DNA of 34,916 nt from Arsenophonus sp045399315 (GTDB taxonomy: Bacteria > Pseudomonadota > Gammaproteobacteria > Enterobacterales > Enterobacteriaceae), in assembly GCA_045399315.1 (NCBI GenBank), contig DAYVGO010000054.1, positions 1 to 34,916 of the forward strand, read 5' to 3'. The position numbers and the translations under genes were made by a program. A model generated the notes under the pieces. The model saw only the letters and a list, made by a program, of their open reading frames with translations. It searched no databases and had not been told where the DNA came from. Below, piece after piece: positions 17,549 to 25,205 of this stretch. How positions within the stretch are numbered: position 1 is the stretch's first letter; every line of letters starts with the position of its first letter.

Positions 17549-18886
17549 GTGGATATTCAGTTATTATATGTAATTATTGGATTTCTTACCGGCACACTCT
17601 TTGGTGGTAGTTTAATCTGGCTGATTTTTGTGCAAAAAATGAATAAAAAAGCATCTGAACTACGCGACTGTTATAGTATTCAGGCTAGCTATGAGGAAAA
17701 AATCGCCCATCTAGAATATTGGAAAATTGAGTGTGAGCATCGTGACCAAGAATTAAGATCACAAAGGGAAATTAATCGTAATCAAGAAGTTGAATTACGT
17801 GAAGTCATCACTCGGCTTGAAGAGACACGGCTGGCTTTTGAAGAAAAACAGCGGCTGTTACTCAATAGTGAGCAGCGGTTAAATGTTCAATTTGAGAATT
17901 TAGCCAATCGTATTTTTGAACAAAATGAACGTAGGGCTTCTGAGCAGAACCGCCAGAGTTTGCTTGCATTATTAACCCCTTTTCGTGAACAATTGGATGG
18001 TTTTCGCCGACAGGTAAATGAGAGTTTTAGTCAGGAAGCGCGTGAGCGTCATACTCTGGCCCATGAAATTCGTAAGCTTCAGCAATTAAATGTGCAAATG
18101 GCAAAAGAAACCATTAATCTGACGAAAGCACTTAAAGGCGATAATAAAATTCAAGGAAATTGGGGTGAGACAATCCTCTCCCGCATATTAGAGTCTTCTG
18201 GCTTAAGGCCGGGGCATGAATTTGAAACTCAAGTGAGTATTAATAGCAGCAATAGTCGTTATCAGCCGGATGTGATTATTCGTCTACCAAAAGGTAAAGA
18301 TGTTGTCATCGACGCTAAAATGTCACTGACGGCTTATGAGCACTATTTTAATAGTGAAGATGAACAACAGCGAGCGACTGCATTGCGAGAGCATGTTAAT
18401 TCCGTTCGTAATCATATAAAAGAACTTGGACGAAAAGATTATCATCAATTAGACGGTTTAAGATCGTTAGATTATGTATTAATGTTTATTCCACTAGAAC
18501 CTGCTTATTTGATTGCTTTACGTGAAGCACCTGAACTTATTGACGAAGGTTTGCGAAATAACATCTTGCTCGTTTGCCCATCAACCTTGTTGGTGGCAGT
18601 ACGTACAATTAATAACTTGTGGCGTTATGAACGACAGAGTCAAAATGCTCAAGTTATAGCAGAACGTGCCGCCAAAATGTATGACAAAATGCGGCTGTTT
18701 GTTGATGATATCCAGGTCTTAGGTCACAGTTTGAATAAAGCACAGTTGAACTATCAATCGGCGATCAAAAAATTGGTAGAAGGAAAAGGTAATTTGATCA
18801 GTCAGGCAGAAAATTTAAAAGAATTGGGAATAGAAGTTAAACGGCCGATTGATACTGAATTTGGCAAACAGACTACTAAATCGTGA
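17549..18886 (+). CDS. rmuC: DNA recombination protein RmuC
   Basis: The 445-residue protein starts at a GTG (17549) after AAGGAAACCAAG. An N-terminal membrane anchor spans about residues 5-27. A long coiled coil follows (about 30-190, with repeated E/K/Q-rich heptads). The RmuC nuclease-like domain then covers GDNKIQGNWGETILSRILES, YQPDVIIRLPKGKDVVIDAK and DYVLMFIPLEPAYLIAL. In the restriction-endonuclease-like fold the DVVIDAKM segment supplies the acidic and lysine residues. RmuC limits rearrangements at inverted repeats; its biochemical activity is inferred from family. The E. coli neighbour order (rmuC then ubiE) is retained. Confidence 0.93.
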   Translation: MDIQLLYVIIGFLTGTLFGGSLIWLIFVQKMNKKASELRDCYSIQASYEEKIAHLEYWKIECEHRDQELRSQREINRNQEVELREVITRLEETRLAFEEKQRLLLNSEQRLNVQFENLANRIFEQNERRASEQNRQSLLALLTPFREQLDGFRRQVNESFSQEARERHTLAHEIRKLQQLNVQMAKETINLTKALKGDNKIQGNWGETILSRILESSGLRPGHEFETQVSINSSNSRYQPDVIIRLPKGKDVVIDAKMSLTAYEHYFNSEDEQQRATALREHVNSVRNHIKELGRKDYHQLDGLRSLDYVLMFIPLEPAYLIALREAPELIDEGLRNNILLVCPSTLLVAVRTINNLWRYERQSQNAQVIAERAAKMYDKMRLFVDDIQVLGHSLNKAQLNYQSAIKKLVEGKGNLISQAENLKELGIEVKRPIDTEFGKQTTKS

Positions 18887-18954
18887 TTAAATAACATCTT
18901 GTGATAGGATATTATTACTCTTTCGATTATTTTAATGATTAAATGAGCGTAAAT

Positions 18955-19710
18955 ATGGTAGATCCAACTAAAGAAACCACTGATTTTGGCTTTCGTAAAG
19001 TAGCCAAAGCTGAGAAAGCGGATATGGTTGCGGCTGTTTTTCATTCGGTGGCAGCGAAATATGACCTTATGAACGATCTTATGTCATTAGGCATCCATCG
19101 AATTTGGAAACGTTTTACCATCGAAGCCAGTGGTGCGCGCCGTGGCCAGTATATTTTAGATCTTGCTGGTGGCACTGGGGATTTGACCGCTAAATTTGCC
19201 AAAATGGTTGGTGAAAAAGGGGAAGTGGTGCTGACCGATATCAATGATTCTATGTTAAAAATGGGGCGTGAAAAGCTCCGTGATCTGGGTATTGTTGGCA
19301 ATGTTAGTTATGTCCAGGCTAATGCTGAACAATTACCTTTCCCTGATAATTACTTCGATTGTATTAGTATTTCTTTTGGCTTACGTAATGTTACAGATAA
19401 AGATAAAGCGCTTAAATCGATGTTTAGGGTATTAAAACCAGGTGGCCGTTTATTAGTATTAGAGTTTTCAAAACCCATTTTTACAGCTTTATCTAAAGCC
19501 TATGATGCCTATTCTTTTCATATTTTACCACGTGTTGGTCAAATGATAGTCAATGATGCTGATAGTTATCGTTATTTGGCAGAATCTATTCGTATGCATC
19601 CAGATCAAGACACTTTAAAAGCAATCATGGAGTTAGCCGGCTTTGAACAAGTTTTCTATATTAATATGACGGGTGGAATTGTTGCACTACATAGAGGTTT
19701 CAAATTTTAA
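18955..19710 (+). CDS. ubiE: ubiquinone/menaquinone C-methyltransferase UbiE
   Basis: UbiE is the SAM-dependent C-methyltransferase acting on demethylmenaquinol and 2-polyprenyl-6-methoxy-1,4-benzoquinol. The protein is 251 residues (as in E. coli) when started at the ATG at 18955 (MVDPTKETTDFGF). An ATG four codons earlier (18943) lacks a ribosome-binding site. Motif I is ILDLAGGTGDLTAKFA, then ISFGLRNVTDKDKALKSMFR and VLKPGGRLLVLEFSKP. The C-terminus ADSYRYLAESIRMHPDQDTL...GIVALHRGFKF is standard. It is the first gene of the ubiE-ubiJ-ubiB cluster, with one base to ubiJ. Confidence 0.96.
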   Translation: MVDPTKETTDFGFRKVAKAEKADMVAAVFHSVAAKYDLMNDLMSLGIHRIWKRFTIEASGARRGQYILDLAGGTGDLTAKFAKMVGEKGEVVLTDINDSMLKMGREKLRDLGIVGNVSYVQANAEQLPFPDNYFDCISISFGLRNVTDKDKALKSMFRVLKPGGRLLVLEFSKPIFTALSKAYDAYSFHILPRVGQMIVNDADSYRYLAESIRMHPDQDTLKAIMELAGFEQVFYINMTGGIVALHRGFKF

Positions 19711-19711
19711 A

Positions 19712-20371
19712 ATGGCTACCTCATCAATAAAAAGTTATTTGAATGTACCTGTATTACATGCTGGCATAGTTTCAGTTTTACAGTATATATTGAATAAATT
19801 TTTCTATCGGGAAGTGGCGTTAAAATCAGCCAGAGTAAGGTTGATAGGCAAAGTGCTTGCTATTGATTTAAAAGAATTATCTCAATCATTGATACTTATT
19901 TTCTCCGCTCAACGAGTTGATGTGGTAAGCCAGTGGTCGACGCCGGCAGATTGTGTGATAAAAACTGCGTTAGTAACGTTATTGCATCTTAAAGATAAAC
20001 AACAGCTTTCAGTGCTGATTAATGATGGTAAGATTGTTATAGAAGGTGATATGCAAGTTGTGCAGTATTGGTCTGCATTACTTGATGCGGCTGAATCGGA
20101 TCCTGCTCATTATCTTGCTCCTTATGTTGGTGATGTTATTGCTGAAGGGATGTGCCGCTGGGTTAAAAAAGGCATAGTTGGCATAAATAGGTTGTTAAAT
20201 CAACAAAAGAGTCATTTTAAAGATATGTTGGTGGAAGAGTGGCGAATGTCTCCTAATACATTGGAAATGCTAAGTTTTGCTGATAAGGTTGAGACAGTGG
20301 TAGAAGATATTTCAAAGCTGGAACAGCGTTTGGCTATATTGGAGGAGAAATATGAGACCAGGAGAAATTAA
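19712..20371 (+). CDS. ubiJ: ubiquinone biosynthesis accessory factor UbiJ
   Basis: UbiJ is an SCP2-domain lipid-binding protein that organises the soluble Ubi complex with UbiK and is needed for aerobic ubiquinone synthesis. The 219-residue protein (E. coli 201) begins at the ATG one base after the ubiE stop (MATSSIKSYLNVPVLHAGIV). The SCP2-like part covers about residues 25-125 (LGKV-type LIGKVLAIDLKELSQSLILI, then IEGDMQVVQYWSALLD). A C-terminal helical coiled-coil tail follows (EEWRMSPNTLEMLSFADKVE, LEQRLAILEEKYE). Its last 20 bases overlap ubiB, implying translational coupling. An upstream in-frame start inside ubiE (19673) was rejected. Confidence 0.93.
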   Translation: MATSSIKSYLNVPVLHAGIVSVLQYILNKFFYREVALKSARVRLIGKVLAIDLKELSQSLILIFSAQRVDVVSQWSTPADCVIKTALVTLLHLKDKQQLSVLINDGKIVIEGDMQVVQYWSALLDAAESDPAHYLAPYVGDVIAEGMCRWVKKGIVGINRLLNQQKSHFKDMLVEEWRMSPNTLEMLSFADKVETVVEDISKLEQRLAILEEKYETRRN

Positions 20372-21989
20372 ACGGCTCTATTTTATCGTTCGAGTATTTC
20401 TAAATTATGGTTTAGATGAATTCATTCCCAAAATTAAATTTACTTTACCACTAAGGGTTGGGCGCCATTGTTTATTTTGGTTATCAAATAAGCACCCAGA
20501 CAAATCCCTTGGTAAGCGTTTACGCTTAGCGTTACAAGATTTAGGCCCAGTTTGGATTAAATTTGGTCAGATGCTATCTACTCGGCGTGATCTTTTTCCA
20601 CCAACAATTTCTGACCAATTAGCATTATTACAAGATAAAGTTGCCAGTTTTGATGGACGCTTGGTTCGTCAACATATTGAACAGTCCTTAGGTGGCTCTC
20701 TTGAGAGTTGGTTTGACGATTTTGATGAGGTTCCTTTAGCTTCTGCATCTATAGCTCAAGTGCATAACGCAAAATTAAAACAAAATAATAAACAGATTGT
20801 AATTAAAGTCATTCGTCCAGATATATTGCCGGTTATTAAAGCAGATATAAGCTTAATGTATCGACTGGCTAATTGGATCCCACTCTTACTTAATGGACGA
20901 CGTTTACGCCCGCGAGAAGTTGTTCGAGAATATGAAAAAACATTAATTGATGAATTAAATTTGTTGCGTGAAGCGGCAAACACCATTCAATTAAGACGTA
21001 ATTTTGAAAACAGTTCCATGCTTTACATACCCGAAGTTTACTCAGACTACTGTCGAGAAAACTTTATGGTTATGGAGCGCATTTATGGTATCCCTGTTTC
21101 TGATATTAACGAATTGAAAAGACAAGGAATTAATATGAAGTTATTAGCTGAGCGTGGCGTAAAAGTCTTTTTTACCCAAGTTTTTCGCGATAGCTTTTTC
21201 CATGCTGATATGCATCCGGGCAATATTTTTATTAGTCGAGAGCATCCGGAAGATCCACAATATATCAGCATTGATTGTGGTATCGTCGGTTCACTCAATA
21301 AGGAAGATAAACGTTACTTAGCAGAAAATTTTATCGCCTTTTTTAATCGTGATTACCGTAAGATAGCTGAATTACATGTCGATTCGGGGTGGGTATCAGC
21401 AGATACTAATGTCGAAGATTTTGAATTTGCCATTCGGACAGTTTGTGAGCCGATTTTTGAGAAACCACTCGCAGAAATTTCTTTTGGTCATATTTTGTTC
21501 AATTTATTTAATACCGCTCGTCGTTTTAATATGGAAGTTCAGCCTCAATTAGTATTACTCCAGAAGACCTTGCTATATATTGAAGGTTTGGGCAGACAAC
21601 TTTATCCGCAACTGGATCTCTGGAAGACGGCAAAACCTTTTCTTGAAGATTGGCTACACAAACAGATGGGGTTAACGGCTATTATTCATGCTTTTAAGGA
21701 AAAAGCTCCCTATTGGGCAGAAAAAATGCCAGAAATTCCCGATCTGATATATGGGGCACTTAAGCAGCATAAATATTTACAAGATGGTTTGGATAAATTC
21801 GCTAACCAGTTACAAGGACAGCAAATTAAGCAACGTCAAGCCCAATATTCACTAGGAATGGGAGCAACTTGCTTGTTGTGTGGTACCTTGTTTCAAATTT
21901 TTGATTCGAATATTGCTGCCATTGGATTTATATCTTTCGGTATAGTTTCATGGGGTTTGGGTTGGTATCGAACACGTAAAATTGGCTAA
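20352..21989 (+). CDS. ubiB: UbiB, ABC1/ADCK-type kinase-like protein
   Basis: The 545-residue protein (E. coli 546) is strongly collinear with it. It has the KxGQ motif in GPVWIKFGQMLSTRRDLFPP, the family Ala-rich nucleotide loop PLASASIAQVH, and the catalytic lysine region QIVIKVIRPDILPVIKADI. Then come EKTLIDELNLLREAAN, FFHADMHPGNIF (catalytic HxDxHxxN) and ISIDCGIVGSLNKED (metal-binding Asp). Two C-terminal hydrophobic segments (about 500-520 and 523-540) anchor it in the inner membrane. UbiB is an atypical ATPase required for ubiquinone synthesis, probably by extracting lipid intermediates. GGAGGAG upstream gives a strong start. Confidence 0.96.
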   Translation: MRPGEIKRLYFIVRVFLNYGLDEFIPKIKFTLPLRVGRHCLFWLSNKHPDKSLGKRLRLALQDLGPVWIKFGQMLSTRRDLFPPTISDQLALLQDKVASFDGRLVRQHIEQSLGGSLESWFDDFDEVPLASASIAQVHNAKLKQNNKQIVIKVIRPDILPVIKADISLMYRLANWIPLLLNGRRLRPREVVREYEKTLIDELNLLREAANTIQLRRNFENSSMLYIPEVYSDYCRENFMVMERIYGIPVSDINELKRQGINMKLLAERGVKVFFTQVFRDSFFHADMHPGNIFISREHPEDPQYISIDCGIVGSLNKEDKRYLAENFIAFFNRDYRKIAELHVDSGWVSADTNVEDFEFAIRTVCEPIFEKPLAEISFGHILFNLFNTARRFNMEVQPQLVLLQKTLLYIEGLGRQLYPQLDLWKTAKPFLEDWLHKQMGLTAIIHAFKEKAPYWAEKMPEIPDLIYGALKQHKYLQDGLDKFANQLQGQQIKQRQAQYSLGMGATCLLCGTLFQIFDSNIAAIGFISFGIVSWGLGWYRTRKIG

Positions 21990-21991
21990 AG

Positions 21992-22007
21992 TTTGTTTTT
22001 AAACAAA
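21992..22007 (+). terminator. weak A/T hairpin after ubiB
   Basis: TTTGTTT and AAACAAA flank two T residues, followed by TTTAT. The stem is A/T-only, so it would at most attenuate transcription between ubiB and tatA. Confidence 0.25.
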
Positions 22008-22050
22008 TTTATCTTTCGATCTGTCTGTTTCTTACATAAAGTTAGTTGTA

Positions 22051-22056
22051 TATAAT
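22051..22056 (+). promoter_or_regulatory. candidate tatA promoter -10
   Basis: A perfect TATAAT lies 43 bases before the tatA start; the best -35 at the right distance is only TTTCTT. E. coli also has a dedicated tatA promoter here, which supports the placement. Confidence 0.35.
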
Positions 22057-22099
22057 GGAATCAATATCGTTGAACCTAATTTCATAGAGGTATATATTA

Positions 22100-22393
22100 A
22101 TGGGAACAACAATTGCTATGGCGACATTTGGTAGTCCCGGTCAGCTTCTTATTATTGCTTTATTAGTTGTTCTGATTTTTGGTACTAAGAAGTTACGTTC
22201 ACTCGGCTCAGATTTGGGGGAGTCATTAAAAAACTTCAAAAAAGCGATGAGTGATGATCACAGTAAAACCGATGGTAGCAACAAAGCAGAGAAACATCAT
22301 GATGATGCTGACTTTAAACCGAAAAATATTACTGAAAAAACGACTAACACTCAGACAAAAGAAACGGCTGAAAGTAAGAAGATTAAAGAGTAG
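22100..22393 (+). CDS. tatA: Tat translocase subunit TatA
   Basis: TatA forms the pore-like oligomers of the twin-arginine translocon, which exports folded proteins. The 97-residue protein has a short N-terminal transmembrane helix (GQLLIIALLVVLIFG, residues about 14-28). The conserved FGTKKLRSLGSDLGESLKNF hinge and amphipathic helix follows, then FKKAMSDD. The tail is hydrophilic and Lys/Thr/Glu-rich. The N-terminus (MGTTIAMATFGSPG) is about seven residues longer than in E. coli; AGAGGT eight bases upstream supports this start. It is first of tatABC. Confidence 0.94.
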   Translation: MGTTIAMATFGSPGQLLIIALLVVLIFGTKKLRSLGSDLGESLKNFKKAMSDDHSKTDGSNKAEKHHDDADFKPKNITEKTTNTQTKETAESKKIKE

Positions 22394-22402
22394 GTATCAA
22401 CC

Positions 22403-22939
22403 GTGCTTGACATTGGTTTTAGTGAACTATTATTGGTTATGGCTATTGGCCTGGTTGTTCTTGGTCCAGAGCGTTTGCCAATAGCCGTTAAAACAGTTGC
22501 TGGTTGGATACGTGCGTTGCGCTCATTGGCTGCTAACGTGCAACATGAACTTTCTCAAGAATTGAAATTGCAGGAGTTGCAAGAAACGTTGAAGAAGGCT
22601 GAAGAAAAAGCGCAATTGCAATCTCTTTCGCCGGAACTTAAGCAATCGATGGAAGAATTGAGAGAGTCTACTGAGTTACTAAAGAAAAATTATCAATCAT
22701 CGAGTAATCGTATCGAACAAGAATTGGTTAAAGTAAAAGCGTTTACCAGTGAGCTTGATGAAAATACTAGCCGCAAAACCAATGAAGCAATACATATTAT
22801 TGTCAATAAACAGCAGCAGCTAGCACAGACTAGACCATTGGTAACAGAGTCAAATAGTACTTCTAAAAATAAAAATGAGCTCAAATTTGCCGCTGCAGAG
22901 GTAAAAAAGCGCACTGATAAAACAAACGGTGAATATTAG
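22403..22939 (+). CDS. tatB: Tat translocase subunit TatB
   Basis: TatB and TatC form the receptor for twin-arginine signal peptides. The 178-residue protein starts at a GTG (22403), MLDIGFSELLLVMAIGLVVL, followed by GPERLPIAVKTVAGWIRALR, both near-identical to E. coli TatB. The transmembrane helix spans about residues 4-21. The amphipathic helix continues into a long charged coiled coil, and a low-complexity Lys/Glu/Ser C-terminal tail replaces the Pro/Ala-rich tail of E. coli. It starts nine bases after tatA and ends three before tatC. Confidence 0.94.
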   Translation: MLDIGFSELLLVMAIGLVVLGPERLPIAVKTVAGWIRALRSLAANVQHELSQELKLQELQETLKKAEEKAQLQSLSPELKQSMEELRESTELLKKNYQSSSNRIEQELVKVKAFTSELDENTSRKTNEAIHIIVNKQQQLAQTRPLVTESNSTSKNKNELKFAAAEVKKRTDKTNGEY

Positions 22940-22942
22940 TCC

Positions 22943-23707
22943 ATGTCTATTGATAATCCTCAACCACTTATTAGCCATTTAATTGAATTACGTAGACGTA
23001 TTCTTTATAGCCTATTTACTGTTACAGTGGTTTTTCTTGCCTTGGTCTATTTTTCCAATGATATCTATCACTTGGTTGCTGCTCCGTTGATTGAACAGCT
23101 ACCAGTCGGTTCTCGCATGAGTGCAACCGATGTTGCATCAACTTTTTTTACTCCGATTAAACTGACGTTTATGGTGGTAGTATTTATTTCGATTCCAGTG
23201 ATATTATATCAGCTTTGGGCTTTTATTGCGCCAGCGCTTTATAAACATGAACGGCGTTTAATGTTACCTTTACTGGTCTCGAGTAGTGTACTTTTTTACT
23301 TAGGAATGCTTTTTGCCTATTTTGTGGTTTTTCCCTTAGCATTTGGTTTTTTGGTAAAAACCACACCGGAAGGTGTGAATTTTATTCCAGATATTAGTAA
23401 ATACCTTAGCTTTGTTATGACCCTGTTTATGGCATTTGGTGCAGCATTTGAAGTTCCAGTTGCCATTATTCTACTTTGTTGGACAGGTGTAACAACGCCA
23501 GAATCTTTAAAACGTAAGCGTCCTTATATTATTGTCGGTGCATTTATTGTCGGTATGTTTTTGACGCCACCAGATGTATTTTCTCAGACACTATTGGCAG
23601 TGCCAATGTATTTGTTATTTGAATTGGGTTTGTTATTGTCACGATTCTACGTTGGTAAGAGGCGAAAGGTAGCAGATGATGAAAATACGGATAAAATAAT
23701 AGACTAA
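22943..23707 (+). CDS. tatC: Tat translocase subunit TatC
   Basis: The 254-residue protein (E. coli 258) has six transmembrane helices and provides the primary signal-peptide binding site with TatB. Signatures are SHLIELRRRILYSL near residues 9-22, TPIKLTFMVVVFISIPVILY, QLWAFIAPALYKHERR, and the late FIVGMFLTPPDVFSQ. The N-terminal and first cytoplasmic loop residues that contact the RR motif are present (conserved Glu in LIELRRR and FIAPALYKHE). In E. coli tatD follows; here the stop is only 22 bases from the end of convergent rfaH and tatD is missing. Confidence 0.95.
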   Translation: MSIDNPQPLISHLIELRRRILYSLFTVTVVFLALVYFSNDIYHLVAAPLIEQLPVGSRMSATDVASTFFTPIKLTFMVVVFISIPVILYQLWAFIAPALYKHERRLMLPLLVSSSVLFYLGMLFAYFVVFPLAFGFLVKTTPEGVNFIPDISKYLSFVMTLFMAFGAAFEVPVAIILLCWTGVTTPESLKRKRPYIIVGAFIVGMFLTPPDVFSQTLLAVPMYLLFELGLLLSRFYVGKRRKVADDENTDKIID

Positions 23708-23729
23708 GATGTTGTTTTTTTGGTTACAA

Positions 23730-24221
23730 TTAATTACTTTTCTTAAATTGCTTATTATCGATTAGCTTAGGTATATTTTGATTTAGAATGTTAAGAAGAA
23801 TAATTGAACGATTTTCACCATCAGGTTCTGAATAAATTGCTTTTAGGCCTTCAAAAATACCTTCAGTAATGACGACAATGTCACCTGATACTGGTGTCTT
23901 GGGTGCAATAATTTCTTGTTTAGATGCAAATTTTAACTCATTAATAATATTATCTGGTACGATCACAGGATAGAGGCCAAATCGAATAAAATGGCTAACA
24001 CCTCTGGTTGAGCGTATCGTTGTGGTATGGATCTCTTCAGGATTAAATTTAACGAAAAGATAGTTTGGAAATAATGTTTCAGTAACTGTAACGCGTTTTC
24101 CACGCATTATCTTTTGTATTTGAGCTATTGGTGTTAAGCAGATAACATGCTGTCTTTTTAGATTTTTTATTGCTCGTTCTATTTGCCCACGCTTACAGTA
24201 AAGAAGATACCAATTTTCCAT
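23730..24221 (-). CDS. rfaH: transcription antiterminator RfaH
   Basis: RfaH is a NusG paralogue that joins RNA polymerase at ops sites and lets long operons for LPS, capsule and similar clusters be transcribed and translated. The protein is 163 residues when started at the ATG at 24219-24221 (MENWYLLYCKRGQIERAIKN), near the 162 of E. coli. A TTG four codons upstream also opens the frame but is not needed. The NGN domain keeps RGKRVTVTETLFPNYLFVKF and IHTTTIRSTRGVSHFIRFG. The C-terminal domain (about 110-163) keeps GDIVVITEGIFEGLKAIYSE and PDGENRSIILLNILN. No ops element was recognised in this window. Confidence 0.95.
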   Translation of the reverse strand: MENWYLLYCKRGQIERAIKNLKRQHVICLTPIAQIQKIMRGKRVTVTETLFPNYLFVKFNPEEIHTTTIRSTRGVSHFIRFGLYPVIVPDNIINELKFASKQEIIAPKTPVSGDIVVITEGIFEGLKAIYSEPDGENRSIILLNILNQNIPKLIDNKQFKKSN

Positions 24222-24364
24222 GTTATGGCTCAAAAATAAAATTACACTTTATTACTATATCAAATTATTAATTATTAAGATATGTAGTTAAAACTAACAT
24301 GATTAATTCTTTGTAATTCGGGTAATATCGAGTTGTATGGTGGTCTAATAAAAGGTAACAATAA

Positions 24365-25090
24365 ATGGATATTTTTCTTCTCAGCAATGGTCGATTAACA
24401 ACTAGTTCTCAATGGTTACACTATGCTTCAACACGTTTACAAGAGATGTTTCAACGCCGCCGGATCGGCAAAGCTATATTAGTCCCGTATGCTATCTTAC
24501 GAGGTGATCATGATCAACGGGCCTCTGAGCTTAGTAAATCATTAGGCATCGAGGTGGTTTCGCTAGCACATTTTGCATCGCCTGTAAAAGCGATTGAATC
24601 AGCAGAATGTATTTTAGTTAGTGGCGGAAATACCTGGTGGTTGAACAAATGCTTGCATGAAAATGGATTGATTGTCTCCATTCAACGGGCAGTTTATGAA
24701 CGCAATATTCCCTATATCGGATGGAGTGCAGGCTGTAATGTTGCTACCCCGAGTATAAGAACAACCAATGATATGCCGGTATCTAATGTGGTTGTAATGC
24801 CTTCTTTGGGGCTATTCCCAGTACAAATTAATCCACATTATATTGATACCCGTATTAGTGGACATATGGGGGAAACACGTGATGATCGTATTGCTGAGTT
24901 TTGTGTAATCAATCCTGATGAAATTGTTATCGCTTTACGTGAAGGCAGTGGCTTACAGATTAAAGATAATGAACTACATTATTTTAGTAGTAAAAATGAA
25001 GGGTTTAAGATTTTTCAATATAACCAACATTTGCCAGAACAATATAATACAAAAATACTAGAAAAATTGGTTCCTTATCAATGTATTTAG
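24365..25090 (+). CDS. pepE: dipeptidase E (peptidase S51)
   Basis: PepE is a cytoplasmic serine peptidase cutting Asp-X dipeptides. The 241-residue protein (E. coli 229) has the nucleophile elbow YIGWSAGCNVATPSIRTTND; the Ser in GWSAG and the Asp in TTNDMP fit the expected triad, with His in LFPVQINPHYID. ILVSGGNTWWL corresponds to the family's GGGNT oxyanion segment. The N-terminus (MDIFLLSNGRLTTSSQ) and C-terminus are more diverged, so orthology rather than paralogy is likely but not certain. It lies between rfaH and ubiD, where E. coli has no gene. Confidence 0.88.
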   Translation: MDIFLLSNGRLTTSSQWLHYASTRLQEMFQRRRIGKAILVPYAILRGDHDQRASELSKSLGIEVVSLAHFASPVKAIESAECILVSGGNTWWLNKCLHENGLIVSIQRAVYERNIPYIGWSAGCNVATPSIRTTNDMPVSNVVVMPSLGLFPVQINPHYIDTRISGHMGETRDDRIAEFCVINPDEIVIALREGSGLQIKDNELHYFSSKNEGFKIFQYNQHLPEQYNTKILEKLVPYQCI

Positions 25091-25141
25091 TGTTTGCCGT
25101 TAATTCAAAAGTGTTACTAATTTGAACAGATTGAACCTTTA

Positions 25142-25179
25142 TTGGTAACCTTACTGGAACAATTTATAATGAAGTTCCA
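25142..25179 (+). promoter_or_regulatory. candidate ubiD promoter within an inverted repeat
   Basis: TTGGTA (25142-25147), a 17-base spacer and TATAAT (25165-25170) fit sigma-70 spacing. The TATAAT lies between inverted arms TGGAAC (25155-25160) and GTTCCA (25174-25179). The repeat could be an operator or a weak terminator for pepE. Confidence 0.4.
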
Positions 25180-25205
25180 ATAAATTAAAAAGTAGAAAAT
25201 ATATA

